Source of the DNA: Campylobacterota bacterium | GTDB taxonomy: Bacteria > Bdellovibrionota > Bacteriovoracia > Bacteriovoracales > Bacteriovoracaceae | Length of the DNA: 48,000 nt | Assembly (NCBI GenBank): GCA_003650125.1 | Contig: QNFX01000013.1 | Span: 1-48,000 of the forward strand | Direction: 5' to 3' | Shown: in pieces, positions 33,347-42,424 of the stretch | Numbering within the stretch: position 1 is the first letter of the stretch | Layout: each line of letters starts with the position of its first letter | Made by a program: the position numbers and the translations under genes | The notes under the pieces: generated by a model | Seen by the model: the letters and a program-made list of their open reading frames with translations, nothing else | What the model was told of the DNA's origin: nothing | Databases searched by the model: none

Positions 33347-33574
33347 ATGGGATTGATAAGATTATTTATTTATTTATATATTTGGATACTTATTATTGAT
33401 GCGGTTTTAAGTTACTTGCCACAGTTTAAAAGTGCTCCTTGGGCCCGAAAAATTAAGGATATTGCAGATATAAGCTGTAAACCAATAAGAGGTTTAATGC
33501 CAAAAGGTTTACCCTTTGATTTTTCCCCTCTAGTTGTTATCATTGCTTTACAACTTTTGGTGGTGCTTTTTTAA
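33347..33574 (+). CDS. YggT-family membrane protein
   Basis: The 75-residue protein has two membrane helices (about 5-20 and 60-75) and the YggT hallmark between them: SYLPQ..., then CKPIRGLMPKGLPFDFSPLVVIIAL (the Pro-Ile-Arg and D-x-SP motif). YggT proteins are implicated in cell-shape or osmotic functions and are often near division genes. GAGGAATAA precedes the ATG, and it abuts both neighbours with no gap. Confidence 0.85.
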   Translation: MGLIRLFIYLYIWILIIDAVLSYLPQFKSAPWARKIKDIADISCKPIRGLMPKGLPFDFSPLVVIIALQLLVVLF

Positions 33575-34303
33575 ATGTTTCCAATTAATTATTCTGATTT
33601 AGCGTATGAAACCATGGACCTTGGAACAAAACTTGGTAATGAAAAGAAAATTGAAAAATTAACTAATAGGCCCGGATTGATTTACCGTGTTATAAGAGGT
33701 CCTGAAACCTTTGTGGTAAAAGGTTTTTCCACAGAAAATCTTAAATATGCTCAATCGAACCTCTCACCTTCTAACTTTAAGAAATTGGGAATTGAAAGTG
33801 AATCAGAGGAGATAAAATTTTATCCCACTTATTCTATTGAACTAGCAGATAATTTAGTGAAAAAGATTCTAAATCAGCGGTTTTCTTATAAAGAAGGCCT
33901 GGTTCAAAATTTTTCTGATCCGGGAACTACTTCATGGTTAAGAGTAGAAGATGACTGTTTTAAAATTTGTTTATCATATCCTGGAGATCAGGAAGGTTTT
34001 CAAAATATTGGAGTGCTAGGGAATAGAAAAGACGTTTTAGAGCTCTTTTCACAAATAGTTTCTCAGTTACATCAGCTAATTCCCTCCTGCGAATTTAACT
34101 CAAGTGATGTTGAACTCAGTTTAAAAACCTTTGATAAAGCTAATTTTTATTTTCAATCTTTAAAAGACATCTTTTATCAGGGAAAAATGGAAGATGAGAT
34201 TATTGAATATTTTGGGCCATATCTAGAAGATCACCTCCTTGATTTTCTCATGGAAAGCAGCTCTCTTAGAGGTCTCTGGAAAGAGATTAAAGATCTTGAG
34301 TAG
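33575..34303 (+). CDS. Soluble protein of unknown function
   Basis: I do not recognise this 242-residue protein. It has no signal peptide or membrane segment. The N-terminal part is mixed alpha/beta (for example YRVIRGPETFVVKGFS and EEIKFYPTYSIELADNLV). The C-terminal part is acidic and helical (KDIFYQGKMEDEIIEYFGPYLEDHLLDFL). It begins immediately after the yggT stop, so it is part of the YihY-YggT run. No catalytic motif stands out. Confidence 0.65.
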   Translation: MFPINYSDLAYETMDLGTKLGNEKKIEKLTNRPGLIYRVIRGPETFVVKGFSTENLKYAQSNLSPSNFKKLGIESESEEIKFYPTYSIELADNLVKKILNQRFSYKEGLVQNFSDPGTTSWLRVEDDCFKICLSYPGDQEGFQNIGVLGNRKDVLELFSQIVSQLHQLIPSCEFNSSDVELSLKTFDKANFYFQSLKDIFYQGKMEDEIIEYFGPYLEDHLLDFLMESSSLRGLWKEIKDLE

Positions 34304-34312
34304 AATAAGCGG

Positions 34313-34340
34313 TTGAATGTCACGCCGCATTTGTTAAAAT
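34313..34340 (+). promoter_or_regulatory. Promoter for the FtsB/DivIC-like gene
   Basis: TTGAAT (34313-34318) and TAAAAT (34335-34340), each one mismatch to -35 or -10 consensus, with 16-base spacing, about 40 bases before the TTG start codon. Confidence 0.55.
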
Positions 34341-34380
34341 AGAAATTGCAGGAAGCTAAACTTTAAAAACAGGATGTTTT

Positions 34381-35067
34381 TTGAGTCTTTTATTTGGCAG
34401 AAGAAGAAAAATTCCAATACCTACAACCACAAGCACCTCTACTGATGCTATTGGCTCAGATCGACTTCGTAAGGCGATTGAGAGAAATCGCGTCAAACAG
34501 GTTAAAAGAGAGAGCATAGCGCCTACAAGTGGATACTCTTCAGGTTTTCAAAGGCCTGATGATCTTGCTAGAGAAAATCCTTACGGACGAGAACCAGATA
34601 GATTTCAAGGGCAGCGACCTACTTCTCCTAGTTACCAACGTCCTATAAACCCAGGAATGACATCTAGACCTACTCCACCACCTATGGGAAATAGGCCACC
34701 ACTCTCTAGACCTTTGCCAGTAGCTTCAACAGCGCCTAGTCGTCCTTTACCAAACTCAAATTCTAGTTATAGTACTCCTAAAAGGCCTGCAAAGTTTGCT
34801 AAGTATTTTTTAAGAGGACTTTGGATTTTTAGTGTTTTTCTTCTTCTTCGACTTGTTTTTACTGAAAGAGGAGCGATGGAATACTACAGCAGGAAAGGGA
34901 CCTTAGATGACAAATATGGAAAACTGGCCTCCCTAAAAAAGAGCAACAAAGAATTAGAGAAAAAAATTAAAAAAATTAAGATCGATAGTACTTATCAAAA
35001 ATTATTAGTCAGAAATCATCTAGGGTTTATTGCTCGAGATGAATTTATTGTGCTCTTACCAGATTAA
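34381..35067 (+). CDS. FtsB/DivIC-like division protein with long proline-rich N-terminus
   Basis: FtsB/DivIC proteins are bitopic, with a short cytoplasmic tail, one membrane helix and a periplasmic coiled coil that pairs with FtsL. Here residues 143-160 form the helix (GLWIFSVFLLLRLVF). A Lys/Glu-rich coiled coil (about 175-200) and the short family C-terminus ending YQKLLVRNHLGFIARDEFIV follow. The 140 residues before the helix are an unusual Pro/Ser/Arg-rich, probably disordered cytoplasmic region (for example RPTPPPMGNRPPLSRPLP); E. coli FtsB is only about 103 residues in total. The start is a TTG at 34381, with AGGA in AACAGGATG upstream. Its stop overlaps the convergent gene by four bases. 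Confidence 0.75.
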   Translation: MSLLFGRRRKIPIPTTTSTSTDAIGSDRLRKAIERNRVKQVKRESIAPTSGYSSGFQRPDDLARENPYGREPDRFQGQRPTSPSYQRPINPGMTSRPTPPPMGNRPPLSRPLPVASTAPSRPLPNSNSSYSTPKRPAKFAKYFLRGLWIFSVFLLLRLVFTERGAMEYYSRKGTLDDKYGKLASLKKSNKELEKKIKKIKIDSTYQKLLVRNHLGFIARDEFIVLLPD

Positions 35068-35576
35068 AAAGCTTTTTGAATCATCTTTAGTGAATACTTG
35101 GCATTCCATTTTAAAACATCACCAATTTTGATTAATTTAGAAAATGCAGAGGATGCTTTTATTTCTAAAACATGTCTGCACCAAACACTATTCATTCGAG
35201 GAATAGGGGGAGATTCTTTATATCCTGGATGAAAGGGAATATTATTATGTATTTCAACTATCTTTAAATCTTTGTCTAAATAAATTATATCCAGGTTGAA
35301 ATAGGTATCTGGCATCCAAAAATTTCGTTGCCCGTCCCTCCTAAAAAAGAAAAAGGCCCCTTTGTTTTCTGGAAACTCCGAAGACTTAATCCCACTTAAT
35401 CCTCGAGATTTTTGAAAGTCAGAAAATAAAATATCTACCATAATCCACTCCCCCGAGGAGTGGGTTAGCTCAGCATTTTGAATCCTTGAAATATCGATAT
35501 CATTGCGACGCGTTTTATCTTGGCAACTCCATAGGAGAACAAGGCATAGAAGGATTTTTTTAACGTGTTTTATCAT
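35064..35576 (-). CDS. DUF192-family lipoprotein
   Basis: The 170-residue protein has a lipoprotein-type signal (MIKHVKKILLCLVLLWSC, lipobox LWSC at 15-18) and a DUF192 domain (about 45-150) with the family blocks SRGLSG, GAFFFFRRDGQRNFWMPDT, LDIIYLDKDLKIVEI and a C-terminal HVLEI segment. DUF192 proteins are small beta-rich secreted proteins of uncertain role. The strand is opposite to both neighbours. The ATG at 35576 is close to the aspS leader, so transcription is divergent from aspS. Confidence 0.82.
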   Translation of the reverse strand: MIKHVKKILLCLVLLWSCQDKTRRNDIDISRIQNAELTHSSGEWIMVDILFSDFQKSRGLSGIKSSEFPENKGAFFFFRRDGQRNFWMPDTYFNLDIIYLDKDLKIVEIHNNIPFHPGYKESPPIPRMNSVWCRHVLEIKASSAFSKLIKIGDVLKWNAKYSLKMIQKAF

Positions 35577-35623
35577 AATTACAGTGCTATATAAATTCTA
35601 ATCAGCTCTTGGAGAATTTTCAA

Positions 35624-37399
35624 ATGAGAGAATTAGACGGTCTTTTAAGAACTCACAATTGTGGTGAGTTAACAAAATCAAATGTAGGTAATGAGGTTGA
35701 ACTCTGTGGATGGGTCAATAAATATCGAGACCTCGGAGGACTGCATTTTATTGATATAAGAGATAAATTTGGTTTAACTCAGCTTGGTTTTGAATCCTTT
35801 GGTGGAGACCTCGCTATCTTAAAACAAGTGTCTCTAGAATCAGTCATATGGGCCCGCGGCAAAGTCTGTGAAAGACCAGCTTCGGCCTTAAATAAGAAAA
35901 TGGCCACGGGAGAGGTGGAAGTTCAGGTCATTGAACTTAAAATTCTATCCCAGTGTAATATTGATAAGCTTCCATTTTTACCTACCGCTAAGGTTGAGGC
36001 CACTGAGGATTTAAAACTTAAATATCGTTATCTTGATCTTCGCTCCCAAAAGCTTCAAAAGATGCTCAAGGTGAGATCAAATGCCGCTCAGAAGGCGAGA
36101 AATACCCTAATAGATGCTGGATTTACCGAAGTAGAGACACCAATCCTTTTTAAATCAACCCCTGAAGGGGCCAGGGATTATATCGTTCCGAGCCGGATCC
36201 ATCCCGGTAAGGTCTACGCACTTCCTCAGTCTCCCCAAACTTTAAAACAATTACTGATGATTGGGGGAGTGGACAAGTATTTTCAAATCATCAAATGTTT
36301 TAGGGATGAAGATCTTCGGGCCGATCGACAGCCTGAATTTACTCAGATTGATATTGAGGCCTCATTTGTAAGTCAGGAATATATTCAAAATTTGGCCACA
36401 AAACTTATGGCCTCACTATTTAATTTGAGTGAAGACTTCTCTATTTCAGTGATGTCTTATCAAGATGCCATGAGAGATTATGGCTGTGATAAGCCTGATT
36501 TAAGATTTGATTTAAAACATCATATATTTACTGATATTTTCAAAGCTTCAGATTTTAAAGTATTTTCTTCCGTGGCCCAAGCTGGCGGTCTGATAAAAGG
36601 GATATTTATTTCTGAGGAAATGGGAACTTTTTCAAGAAAGGATACAGATTCTTTGATTGAAGTAGTTAAACCCTACAAAGGAAAAGGGGTTGCCTTCTTT
36701 AAAATTGAAAATGGAGAATTAAAAGGCGGTATTTCTAAATTTATTACTGCCGAAATCCTGAAAGAGTTTCCTGAAAATGGAAATGGGACTTGGTTTTTTG
36801 CAGCTGATACCGACCATGGCATTTCTCACGCTTGCGGTGATGCTCTTAGAAGGCATTTTGCTGATAAATTTAAATTACATAGTGATGGTTATAGCTTTGT
36901 GTGGATAAATGATTTTCCTCTTCTTGAGTGGGATCGAGATCTTAAAAGATTTATGGCCGTTCACCACCCTTTTACTATGCCTAAAAAAGAACAACTAGAC
37001 GATTTTCTAAATGGAGATCCCACTGATCCAGAAGGCCCATTAAAAGATCTCTTGGCCGAGGCCTATGATGTCGTTTGTAATGGCTATGAAATAGGTGGAG
37101 GATCTCTTCGAATTTTTGATAGTAAAGTTCAAGATCAAATGTTTAAGGCCTTAGGATTTTCAAAAGAAGAGGCGCAGTCTCAATTTGGATTTTTTCTAGA
37201 AGCTTTAGATTATGGAACTCCTCCACACGGAGGAATCGCTTTTGGCTTTGATCGAATTATTATGATTTTGGCCGGTACCGATAATATTAGAGATACCATT
37301 GCTTTTCCTAAAACTACCTCCGCATCTGATTTAATGGCCCAGGCCCCTTCAGGTGTAAGCGATGAGCAGATTAAGGACTTGCATTTTAAATGGGATTAG
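35624..37399 (+). CDS. aspS: Aspartyl-tRNA synthetase
   Basis: AspRS charges tRNA-Asp. The 591-residue class II enzyme has the N-terminal OB anticodon domain (GWVNKYRDLGGLHFIDIRD), motif 1 near ARNTLIDAGFTEVETPIL, motif 2 in YFQIIKCFRDEDLRADRQPEFTQ, the bacterial GAD insertion (about 290-420) and motif 3 in GGIAFGFDRIIMILAG. The length is typical of bacterial AspRS. The Leu-Gly in YRDLGG, rather than His-Gly, resembles the discriminating type; that is an inference from a few known enzymes. I use the ATG at 35624, with GGAG upstream; a TTG at 35609 overlaps that site. Confidence 0.95.
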   Translation: MRELDGLLRTHNCGELTKSNVGNEVELCGWVNKYRDLGGLHFIDIRDKFGLTQLGFESFGGDLAILKQVSLESVIWARGKVCERPASALNKKMATGEVEVQVIELKILSQCNIDKLPFLPTAKVEATEDLKLKYRYLDLRSQKLQKMLKVRSNAAQKARNTLIDAGFTEVETPILFKSTPEGARDYIVPSRIHPGKVYALPQSPQTLKQLLMIGGVDKYFQIIKCFRDEDLRADRQPEFTQIDIEASFVSQEYIQNLATKLMASLFNLSEDFSISVMSYQDAMRDYGCDKPDLRFDLKHHIFTDIFKASDFKVFSSVAQAGGLIKGIFISEEMGTFSRKDTDSLIEVVKPYKGKGVAFFKIENGELKGGISKFITAEILKEFPENGNGTWFFAADTDHGISHACGDALRRHFADKFKLHSDGYSFVWINDFPLLEWDRDLKRFMAVHHPFTMPKKEQLDDFLNGDPTDPEGPLKDLLAEAYDVVCNGYEIGGGSLRIFDSKVQDQMFKALGFSKEEAQSQFGFFLEALDYGTPPHGGIAFGFDRIIMILAGTDNIRDTIAFPKTTSASDLMAQAPSGVSDEQIKDLHFKWD

Positions 37400-37887
37400 C
37401 CTGCTAGGTTAAAGGCCTCATTTTCATCATATTTTTCTTTTTCTTTCAAATCTTTTACCGAGGTTGATGAAATCCAATCAGGAAAACCTTTTTCATCCTT
37501 GGTTAAAAAGGGGACTAGAAAAAGAATAAAGAAATTCAAATAACAAAAAAGATAGCCAAATGAACGCATAAAACATTCACTAATGGTTAGTTCTGATTCT
37601 CTTGACGAGATTATTTTTAGCTTAAAAAGCAACTTACCAAGAGTCTGTCCTTTTCCAATATAATAGCAGCCAATAAAATAACTCATAAATAAAGAGATAG
37701 TTAGAAAATCACCTAAGACATATAAGTTGGAGATAAAATTACTATTAAATGTGATGGAGGGGAAAAATCGACTCATGAACTCTATATAAGTATAAAGTAA
37801 AGTAGAACGCATTATTGAGATCACGAGGAGATCTACAACAAAAGCGCTTACTCTTCGTCTCAATAAACTTTGCTTGGCCTTCACCAA
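37396..37887 (-). CDS. RDD-family membrane protein
   Basis: The 163-residue protein has the RDD pattern: an Arg-rich start with LLRRRVSAFVVDLLVIS (conserved Arg and Asp in the first helix), a second helix region (LGDFLTISLFMSYFIGCYYI), then GQTLGKLLFKLKIIS, typical of the family, and a last helical hairpin (FGYLFCYLNFFILFLVPFLT). The function is unknown; some RDD proteins have been linked to ion homeostasis. TTG at 37887 or the adjacent GTG at 37884 could be the start; neither has a good RBS. It overlaps the end of aspS by four bases and lies 24 bases downstream of mutS. Confidence 0.8.
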   Translation of the reverse strand: MVKAKQSLLRRRVSAFVVDLLVISIMRSTLLYTYIEFMSRFFPSITFNSNFISNLYVLGDFLTISLFMSYFIGCYYIGKGQTLGKLLFKLKIISSRESELTISECFMRSFGYLFCYLNFFILFLVPFLTKDEKGFPDWISSTSVKDLKEKEKYDENEAFNLAG

Positions 37888-37911
37888 TATCTATTCGGTA
37901 AAAAAGCTATC

Positions 37912-40572
37912 TTATTGAAGGGGAATACTCTCTTTTAGATTATTTAGTTTTTCTAGCGCCTGGAGGGGAGTTAAATTCATAATATTAATCTTGGTAAGCT
38001 CGCCTTCAATTTCCTTTAAATGAACTGGGATAGGACAGGGTCGTTCATCTTCTCCAAAAAAGGAGAGTTGAGTACCTGATCCTGGTGCACAAGGACCTAT
38101 CTTCCCTCCTAAATTTTCCTTTTCTAGAGATCCGAGAATTTCCTGTGATCGATTTAAGATAGATTGAGGTAGTCCTGCAAGTTTTGCAACATAAATGCCA
38201 TAACTTTGGGCAGTAGCTTTTTCCACCAATCGGTAAAGAAATTGCACATCACCTTTTTTCGTAATGGTTTCAACCGTAAGGTTTTTACTCCCCGGCTCAT
38301 TTTCTACCAGATCAATGAGTTCATGATAGTGAGTAGCAAATAAGGTCAGGGATTTTAAATTTCGTATGAAATATTCTACCAGTGACCAAGCAATGCTTAA
38401 TCCATCAAAGGTTGAAGTTCCACGCCCTACTTCATCTAAAATAATCAGAGATCGCTCTGTTGCATGACGGATTATTTCTGAGGTTTCCGACATTTCTACC
38501 ATAAAGGTTGATTGCCCTTTCAAAATATCATCGCTAGCACCAAGGCGGCTAAAAAGATAATCACAAAGTCCTAAGTGGGCCGATTTTGCAGGAACAAAAC
38601 AACCTATTTGGGCCAGAAATTGAATAATTGCCATCTCTCGCATGACAGTGGTCTTACCTGCCATGTTAGGCCCTGTGACGAGACCAAAATAACAGTCTTT
38701 ATCCATTTGTAAGTCATGGGTTACAAACTGATCGAGAATCACTGATTTAACCAGTGGATGCCAACCACCTTTAATGTTTAGGATCTTTTTATTTTTTGAA
38801 ATTTTAGGCCTTACTAAATTTTCTTGATGGGAGATCCAGGAAAGACCTTGGAAAGCATCAAGATAACTTAAAAACTCAGCTAAGAGTAAAATTTCACCAG
38901 CAATAGCTTTTACTTCATCTACAACACCTGCAAAAAGCTCTTTTTCAATCCGCTCCAATTTTTCTTTGGAGGCAATGACTTTATTTTCATATTTGATAAG
39001 TTCTTTGGTGGTGTATCTTTCACAATTGACTAGAGTCTGCCTACGAGTAAAGGAATCAGAAACTTTTTTTGATTGGGCCTTGGGTATTTCGATAAAATAA
39101 CCAAAAATATTATTTGATTTAATGCGGAGTTTTAAAATACCGGTTTGCTCTCGGTATTTCTTTTCCATTTTTGTTAGTTTTATTTGTATGTCTTCATCCA
39201 TGTGGGCCAGGATATCTCGATCTTTGGAGAAACCTTCTTGAATCAAGTTACCCTTATCAAGGGAGGCCCCAGTTTCATCATTTATGGATTTATTGATTAG
39301 CTTACTTAATTTTAAAAGAGAGTTTTCATTTTTCTTACTTGGCCATACAAACCAATCAAGGGGAAGATCTTTTAAAACTTCGGCCAGTTTAAAATATATT
39401 TCTATCGATTTACTCGTATTGGTCAGGTCTTGAGCATTGATCTTTTTAGAAGAGGCCTTGGCCATTATTCTTTCAAGATCTCGAATATCATTTAAAAGTT
39501 CACGGATATTTTCAAGATTTTCAAGGTTCTCTAGAAAATAAGCAATCAAATCGTGTCTTTTTCTTAGTTCATTAAAATTAGAAATGGGGTGAGTAAATAA
39601 TTCTTTTAGTTTTCTCGATCCCATAGAGGTTTTTGTCTTATTAAAAAGCCCGATAAGACTTTCTTTATAGAATTCTCGATTTCTTGGAAGAATTTCCAGT
39701 CCTGTTAGAGTTGGCATGGAAATTTGTAAACTACCCTTTTCGAGGATCATCTTAAAAGGTCTTAGATGAACGAGCGATTCTAGATCTTGAGTTGAAGACA
39801 TATAATATGAAAGGGCACCGAGAGGACTTAGAACCTCCTTATTGCTAACTATGGTGGTATCTTTCTTGTAATAGGGGATTAATTTTTCAATGTATAAATT
39901 GGTATTTTTAGCAACGAAATAATCTTTACTTATTTGGGTTATGAGTACTTCACTGTGTTCAAGATAATTTTCAAAACTAGGATATTTTATCCATTGCTCT
40001 GGGTAGGTGATAAATTCGCGAGGACTAACCTTCCTTAGATTTTTTAAAAGATCTTCAATATTTGAGAATACTTGCCCGAAAAATGATCCATTGGTAAAAT
40101 CAATGACTACTAAAGTAAATTTCTTATTTTCATAAGAGGCCGACGCCATATAGTGGTGATCTAAAAAATCGACTTTATCCAAGTCGTAGGGCATCCCCGG
40201 ACTTACAATTTGTGTAACATCTCGGGTAACAATTCCGATGGCATCTTTTGGATCCTGAGTTTGCTCACAAATGGCAACTTTTAGACCTTGGGTCGTAAGT
40301 CGATCAATATAGGAGCTCGCTGCGTGGTGTGGAATTCCCGCCATAGGGATTTTTACATCCCCAATTTTGCCCCGATGAGTGAGGGTGATATTTAATATTT
40401 TGGAGACATCTTCGGCATCATTAAAGAACAATTCGTAGAAGTCACCCATACGAAAAAAGAGATAAATATCAGGGTTTTTTTGCTTGATGGAGTAGAACTG
40501 CTCCATCATGGGGGTTAGCTTGATTCCCTGGTCTATTACGTTCTTTATCGATTGGAGAGTTTTCCTAGACAC
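37912..40572 (-). CDS. mutS: DNA mismatch repair protein MutS
   Basis: MutS recognises mismatches and recruits MutL. The 886-residue protein has the mismatch-binding Phe-x-Glu motif in FRMGDFYELF (domain I), a connector, clamp and lever, and the C-terminal ATPase. Walker A is in GPNMAGKTTVMRE, the signature in STFMVEMSETSEI, and Walker B in LIILDEVGRGTSTFDG with the following ATHYHEL. A short tail with LSFFGEDE, like a sliding-clamp-binding motif, precedes the C-terminus. Start is GTG at 40572 with AGGAT nine to ten bases upstream. Full-length and apparently functional. Confidence 0.97.
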   Translation of the reverse strand: MSRKTLQSIKNVIDQGIKLTPMMEQFYSIKQKNPDIYLFFRMGDFYELFFNDAEDVSKILNITLTHRGKIGDVKIPMAGIPHHAASSYIDRLTTQGLKVAICEQTQDPKDAIGIVTRDVTQIVSPGMPYDLDKVDFLDHHYMASASYENKKFTLVVIDFTNGSFFGQVFSNIEDLLKNLRKVSPREFITYPEQWIKYPSFENYLEHSEVLITQISKDYFVAKNTNLYIEKLIPYYKKDTTIVSNKEVLSPLGALSYYMSSTQDLESLVHLRPFKMILEKGSLQISMPTLTGLEILPRNREFYKESLIGLFNKTKTSMGSRKLKELFTHPISNFNELRKRHDLIAYFLENLENLENIRELLNDIRDLERIMAKASSKKINAQDLTNTSKSIEIYFKLAEVLKDLPLDWFVWPSKKNENSLLKLSKLINKSINDETGASLDKGNLIQEGFSKDRDILAHMDEDIQIKLTKMEKKYREQTGILKLRIKSNNIFGYFIEIPKAQSKKVSDSFTRRQTLVNCERYTTKELIKYENKVIASKEKLERIEKELFAGVVDEVKAIAGEILLLAEFLSYLDAFQGLSWISHQENLVRPKISKNKKILNIKGGWHPLVKSVILDQFVTHDLQMDKDCYFGLVTGPNMAGKTTVMREMAIIQFLAQIGCFVPAKSAHLGLCDYLFSRLGASDDILKGQSTFMVEMSETSEIIRHATERSLIILDEVGRGTSTFDGLSIAWSLVEYFIRNLKSLTLFATHYHELIDLVENEPGSKNLTVETITKKGDVQFLYRLVEKATAQSYGIYVAKLAGLPQSILNRSQEILGSLEKENLGGKIGPCAPGSGTQLSFFGEDERPCPIPVHLKEIEGELTKINIMNLTPLQALEKLNNLKESIPLQ

Positions 40573-40651
40573 TGCTAAAAATCCTAATTATTAACGGAAA
40601 AATAGGAGGTTATCATAGATTTTTAGACTTAGTAAAACCTACTATCCCTTT

Positions 40652-40679
40652 TTGCATTTAGTTAGAAATTTGCTATAAA
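40652..40679 (+). promoter_or_regulatory. Promoter for the lpt-rpoN operon
   Basis: TTGCAT (40652-40657) and TATAAA (40674-40679) with 16-base spacing, 36 bases before the lptCA start codon. The region is divergent from mutS. Confidence 0.55.
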
Positions 40680-40715
40680 AGGCTTAGTGAAACAGTCCTT
40701 GGAGCATTAAAAAAG

Positions 40716-41693
40716 ATGAGTTGGAATCAGGTAATATTAAATTCAGTTTTTGGGTTCTGTTGCCTATATATCATTCTTGTCTCCAATTTAAGGGACTGGA
40801 AAATGAAATCTAATCTAACTAACCCTACGAGGCTTAAAACTACACCAGAAAGAAGGGTGAGTGTGCTAGAGGACGCGAAGCTCTATCATTTAAAAGGTAA
40901 CAAACCGCATATTTTTATCTCCTCAAAATTAACATCTATAAAAAAGAATAATGATACAGATATGGAGTCTCTAGAAGGGAGATCTTTTTCAAGTGGCCAA
41001 AAGGAAATAAAATTTTCAGCAAAAAAGGCCTTCTTTCGCATAGAGGGAAATAAATTAATTCTCCAGGAAGATGTGGAATTAAATGACGATCAGAATAATT
41101 TAACTGCTGACCAGGTGATTTATTATAAAGATAAAGATGAATTTTTGGGGCAAGGAAATGTTTTACTTAAAGGAAAACTTCCACAATCTGAAGACCGAAT
41201 TGAAATTAAAGCAAAAAGATTTAGTCATTATCCAGAAAAGAAAATTTCCAACTTTTATGAAGATGTGAGGGGAAATATTCATAGAAAGGAACAATATCGA
41301 GAAGGTATTGATTTTAAGGCCAATAATTTAAGTTATTCACAACTAAAATCCAAAATTAATCTTGTTGGGGCAGTATTTTTCAATAAACCTCCTTTTTCCG
41401 CTTGGTCTAGAAGAGGGGAAATTCACTTAAATAACTATAGTAACAAGCTTAACTATTTCGTTTTAAATGACGATGTGAGGTTAAGAGAAAAAAATAAAAA
41501 TGGTTTAAGGAAGGCCTATGCCGAGAGGCTAGAAGGCAAGGCCAGTGAGGGTAAATTGGTCCTTACAGGATTTCCAAAAGTTATTCAGGATGGCGAGGTT
41601 ATCAAGGGTAATAAAATAACTATTAGAGAAAACAGTGAAGTTGTAGAAGTAGAAGATGCCAATACAATTTTCAAAATAAAAAAAGGTCGGTAA
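40716..41693 (+). CDS. LptC-LptA fusion protein for LPS transport
   Basis: LptC is a bitopic inner-membrane protein and LptA a periplasmic bridge; both use the same beta-jellyroll fold to pass LPS. This 325-residue protein has an N-terminal membrane helix (about 8-24), then an LptC-like part (about 45-160, with [21 protein letters not shown] and a [18 protein letters not shown] repeat) and an LptA/OstA-like part (about 160-325, with [19 protein letters not shown] and a final [20 protein letters not shown]). E. coli LptC is about 191 residues and LptA about 185, each with a single domain. Its place directly before lptB-rpoN-hpf, where lptC and lptA are usually separate, supports a fusion. GGAG lies 11 bases before the ATG. 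Confidence 0.75.
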   Translation: MSWNQVILNSVFGFCCLYIILVSNLRDWKMKSNLTNPTRLKTTPERRVSVLEDAKLYHLKGNKPHIFISSKLTSIKKNNDTDMESLEGRSFSSGQKEIKFSAKKAFFRIEGNKLILQEDVELNDDQNNLTADQVIYYKDKDEFLGQGNVLLKGKLPQSEDRIEIKAKRFSHYPEKKISNFYEDVRGNIHRKEQYREGIDFKANNLSYSQLKSKINLVGAVFFNKPPFSAWSRRGEIHLNNYSNKLNYFVLNDDVRLREKNKNGLRKAYAERLEGKASEGKLVLTGFPKVIQDGEVIKGNKITIRENSEVVEVEDANTIFKIKKGR

Positions 41694-42421
41694 TGCAAAA
41701 GACCATTTTAAAAGCGCAAAATTTAGCTAAATCCTTTAAAGATAAAAAGGTTGTCAAAGATGTTAGCATCAGTCTGCAAAACGGTGAAGTTGTAGGCCTT
41801 TTAGGACCTAATGGTGCCGGTAAGACGACTTGTTTTTACATGATTGTCGGACTCATTAAGGCCGACAATGGAAATATTTCCATGATGGATGAGGATTTAA
41901 CATCATTCCCTATTCATATAAGGGCCCAGAAAGGAATAGGGTATCTTCCTCAAGAGGCTTCAATTTTTCGCGATCTAACAGTTCGGGAAAATATATATGC
42001 TGCCCTTGAAAATAGATCTATTCCTAAAGTTCGAAAGCTAACTCTACTTGACTCTCTTTTAAACGATTTTGGTCTCGTTTCTATTAAAAATTCGAAAGGG
42101 CGATCTCTGTCAGGAGGAGAGAGAAGAAGAGTTGAGATAGCTAGAGCTCTTGCTTTAGAGCCAAAATTTATTTTACTGGATGAGCCCTTTGCCGGCGTTG
42201 ATCCTCAGGCCATATCAGGAATAAAAAAATCTATTATAGATTTAAAGGCACGAAATATAGGCGTTTTAATTACTGATCATAATGTAAGAGAGACGTTAGA
42301 AATTGTAGATCGGGCCTATATTATGAAAGAGGGAGAACTAATTGTGGAAGGAACTCCCCATGAAATTATTAATGACGAAAGGGTAAAAAAATATTATTTG
42401 GGTGAAAACTTTAAAATATAA
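41693..42421 (+). CDS. lptB: LPS export ABC ATPase LptB
   Basis: LptB powers LPS extraction with LptF and LptG (not in this window). The 242-residue protein has Walker [11 protein letters not shown]-loop [15 protein letters not shown], signature [17 protein letters not shown], Walker [14 protein letters not shown] and H-loop [11 protein letters not shown]. These match LptB closely. It overlaps the lptCA stop as TAATG, so it is translationally coupled. rpoN follows after three bases. Confidence 0.95.
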   Translation: MQKTILKAQNLAKSFKDKKVVKDVSISLQNGEVVGLLGPNGAGKTTCFYMIVGLIKADNGNISMMDEDLTSFPIHIRAQKGIGYLPQEASIFRDLTVRENIYAALENRSIPKVRKLTLLDSLLNDFGLVSIKNSKGRSLSGGERRRVEIARALALEPKFILLDEPFAGVDPQAISGIKKSIIDLKARNIGVLITDHNVRETLEIVDRAYIMKEGELIVEGTPHEIINDERVKKYYLGENFKI

Positions 42422-42424
42422 CAT

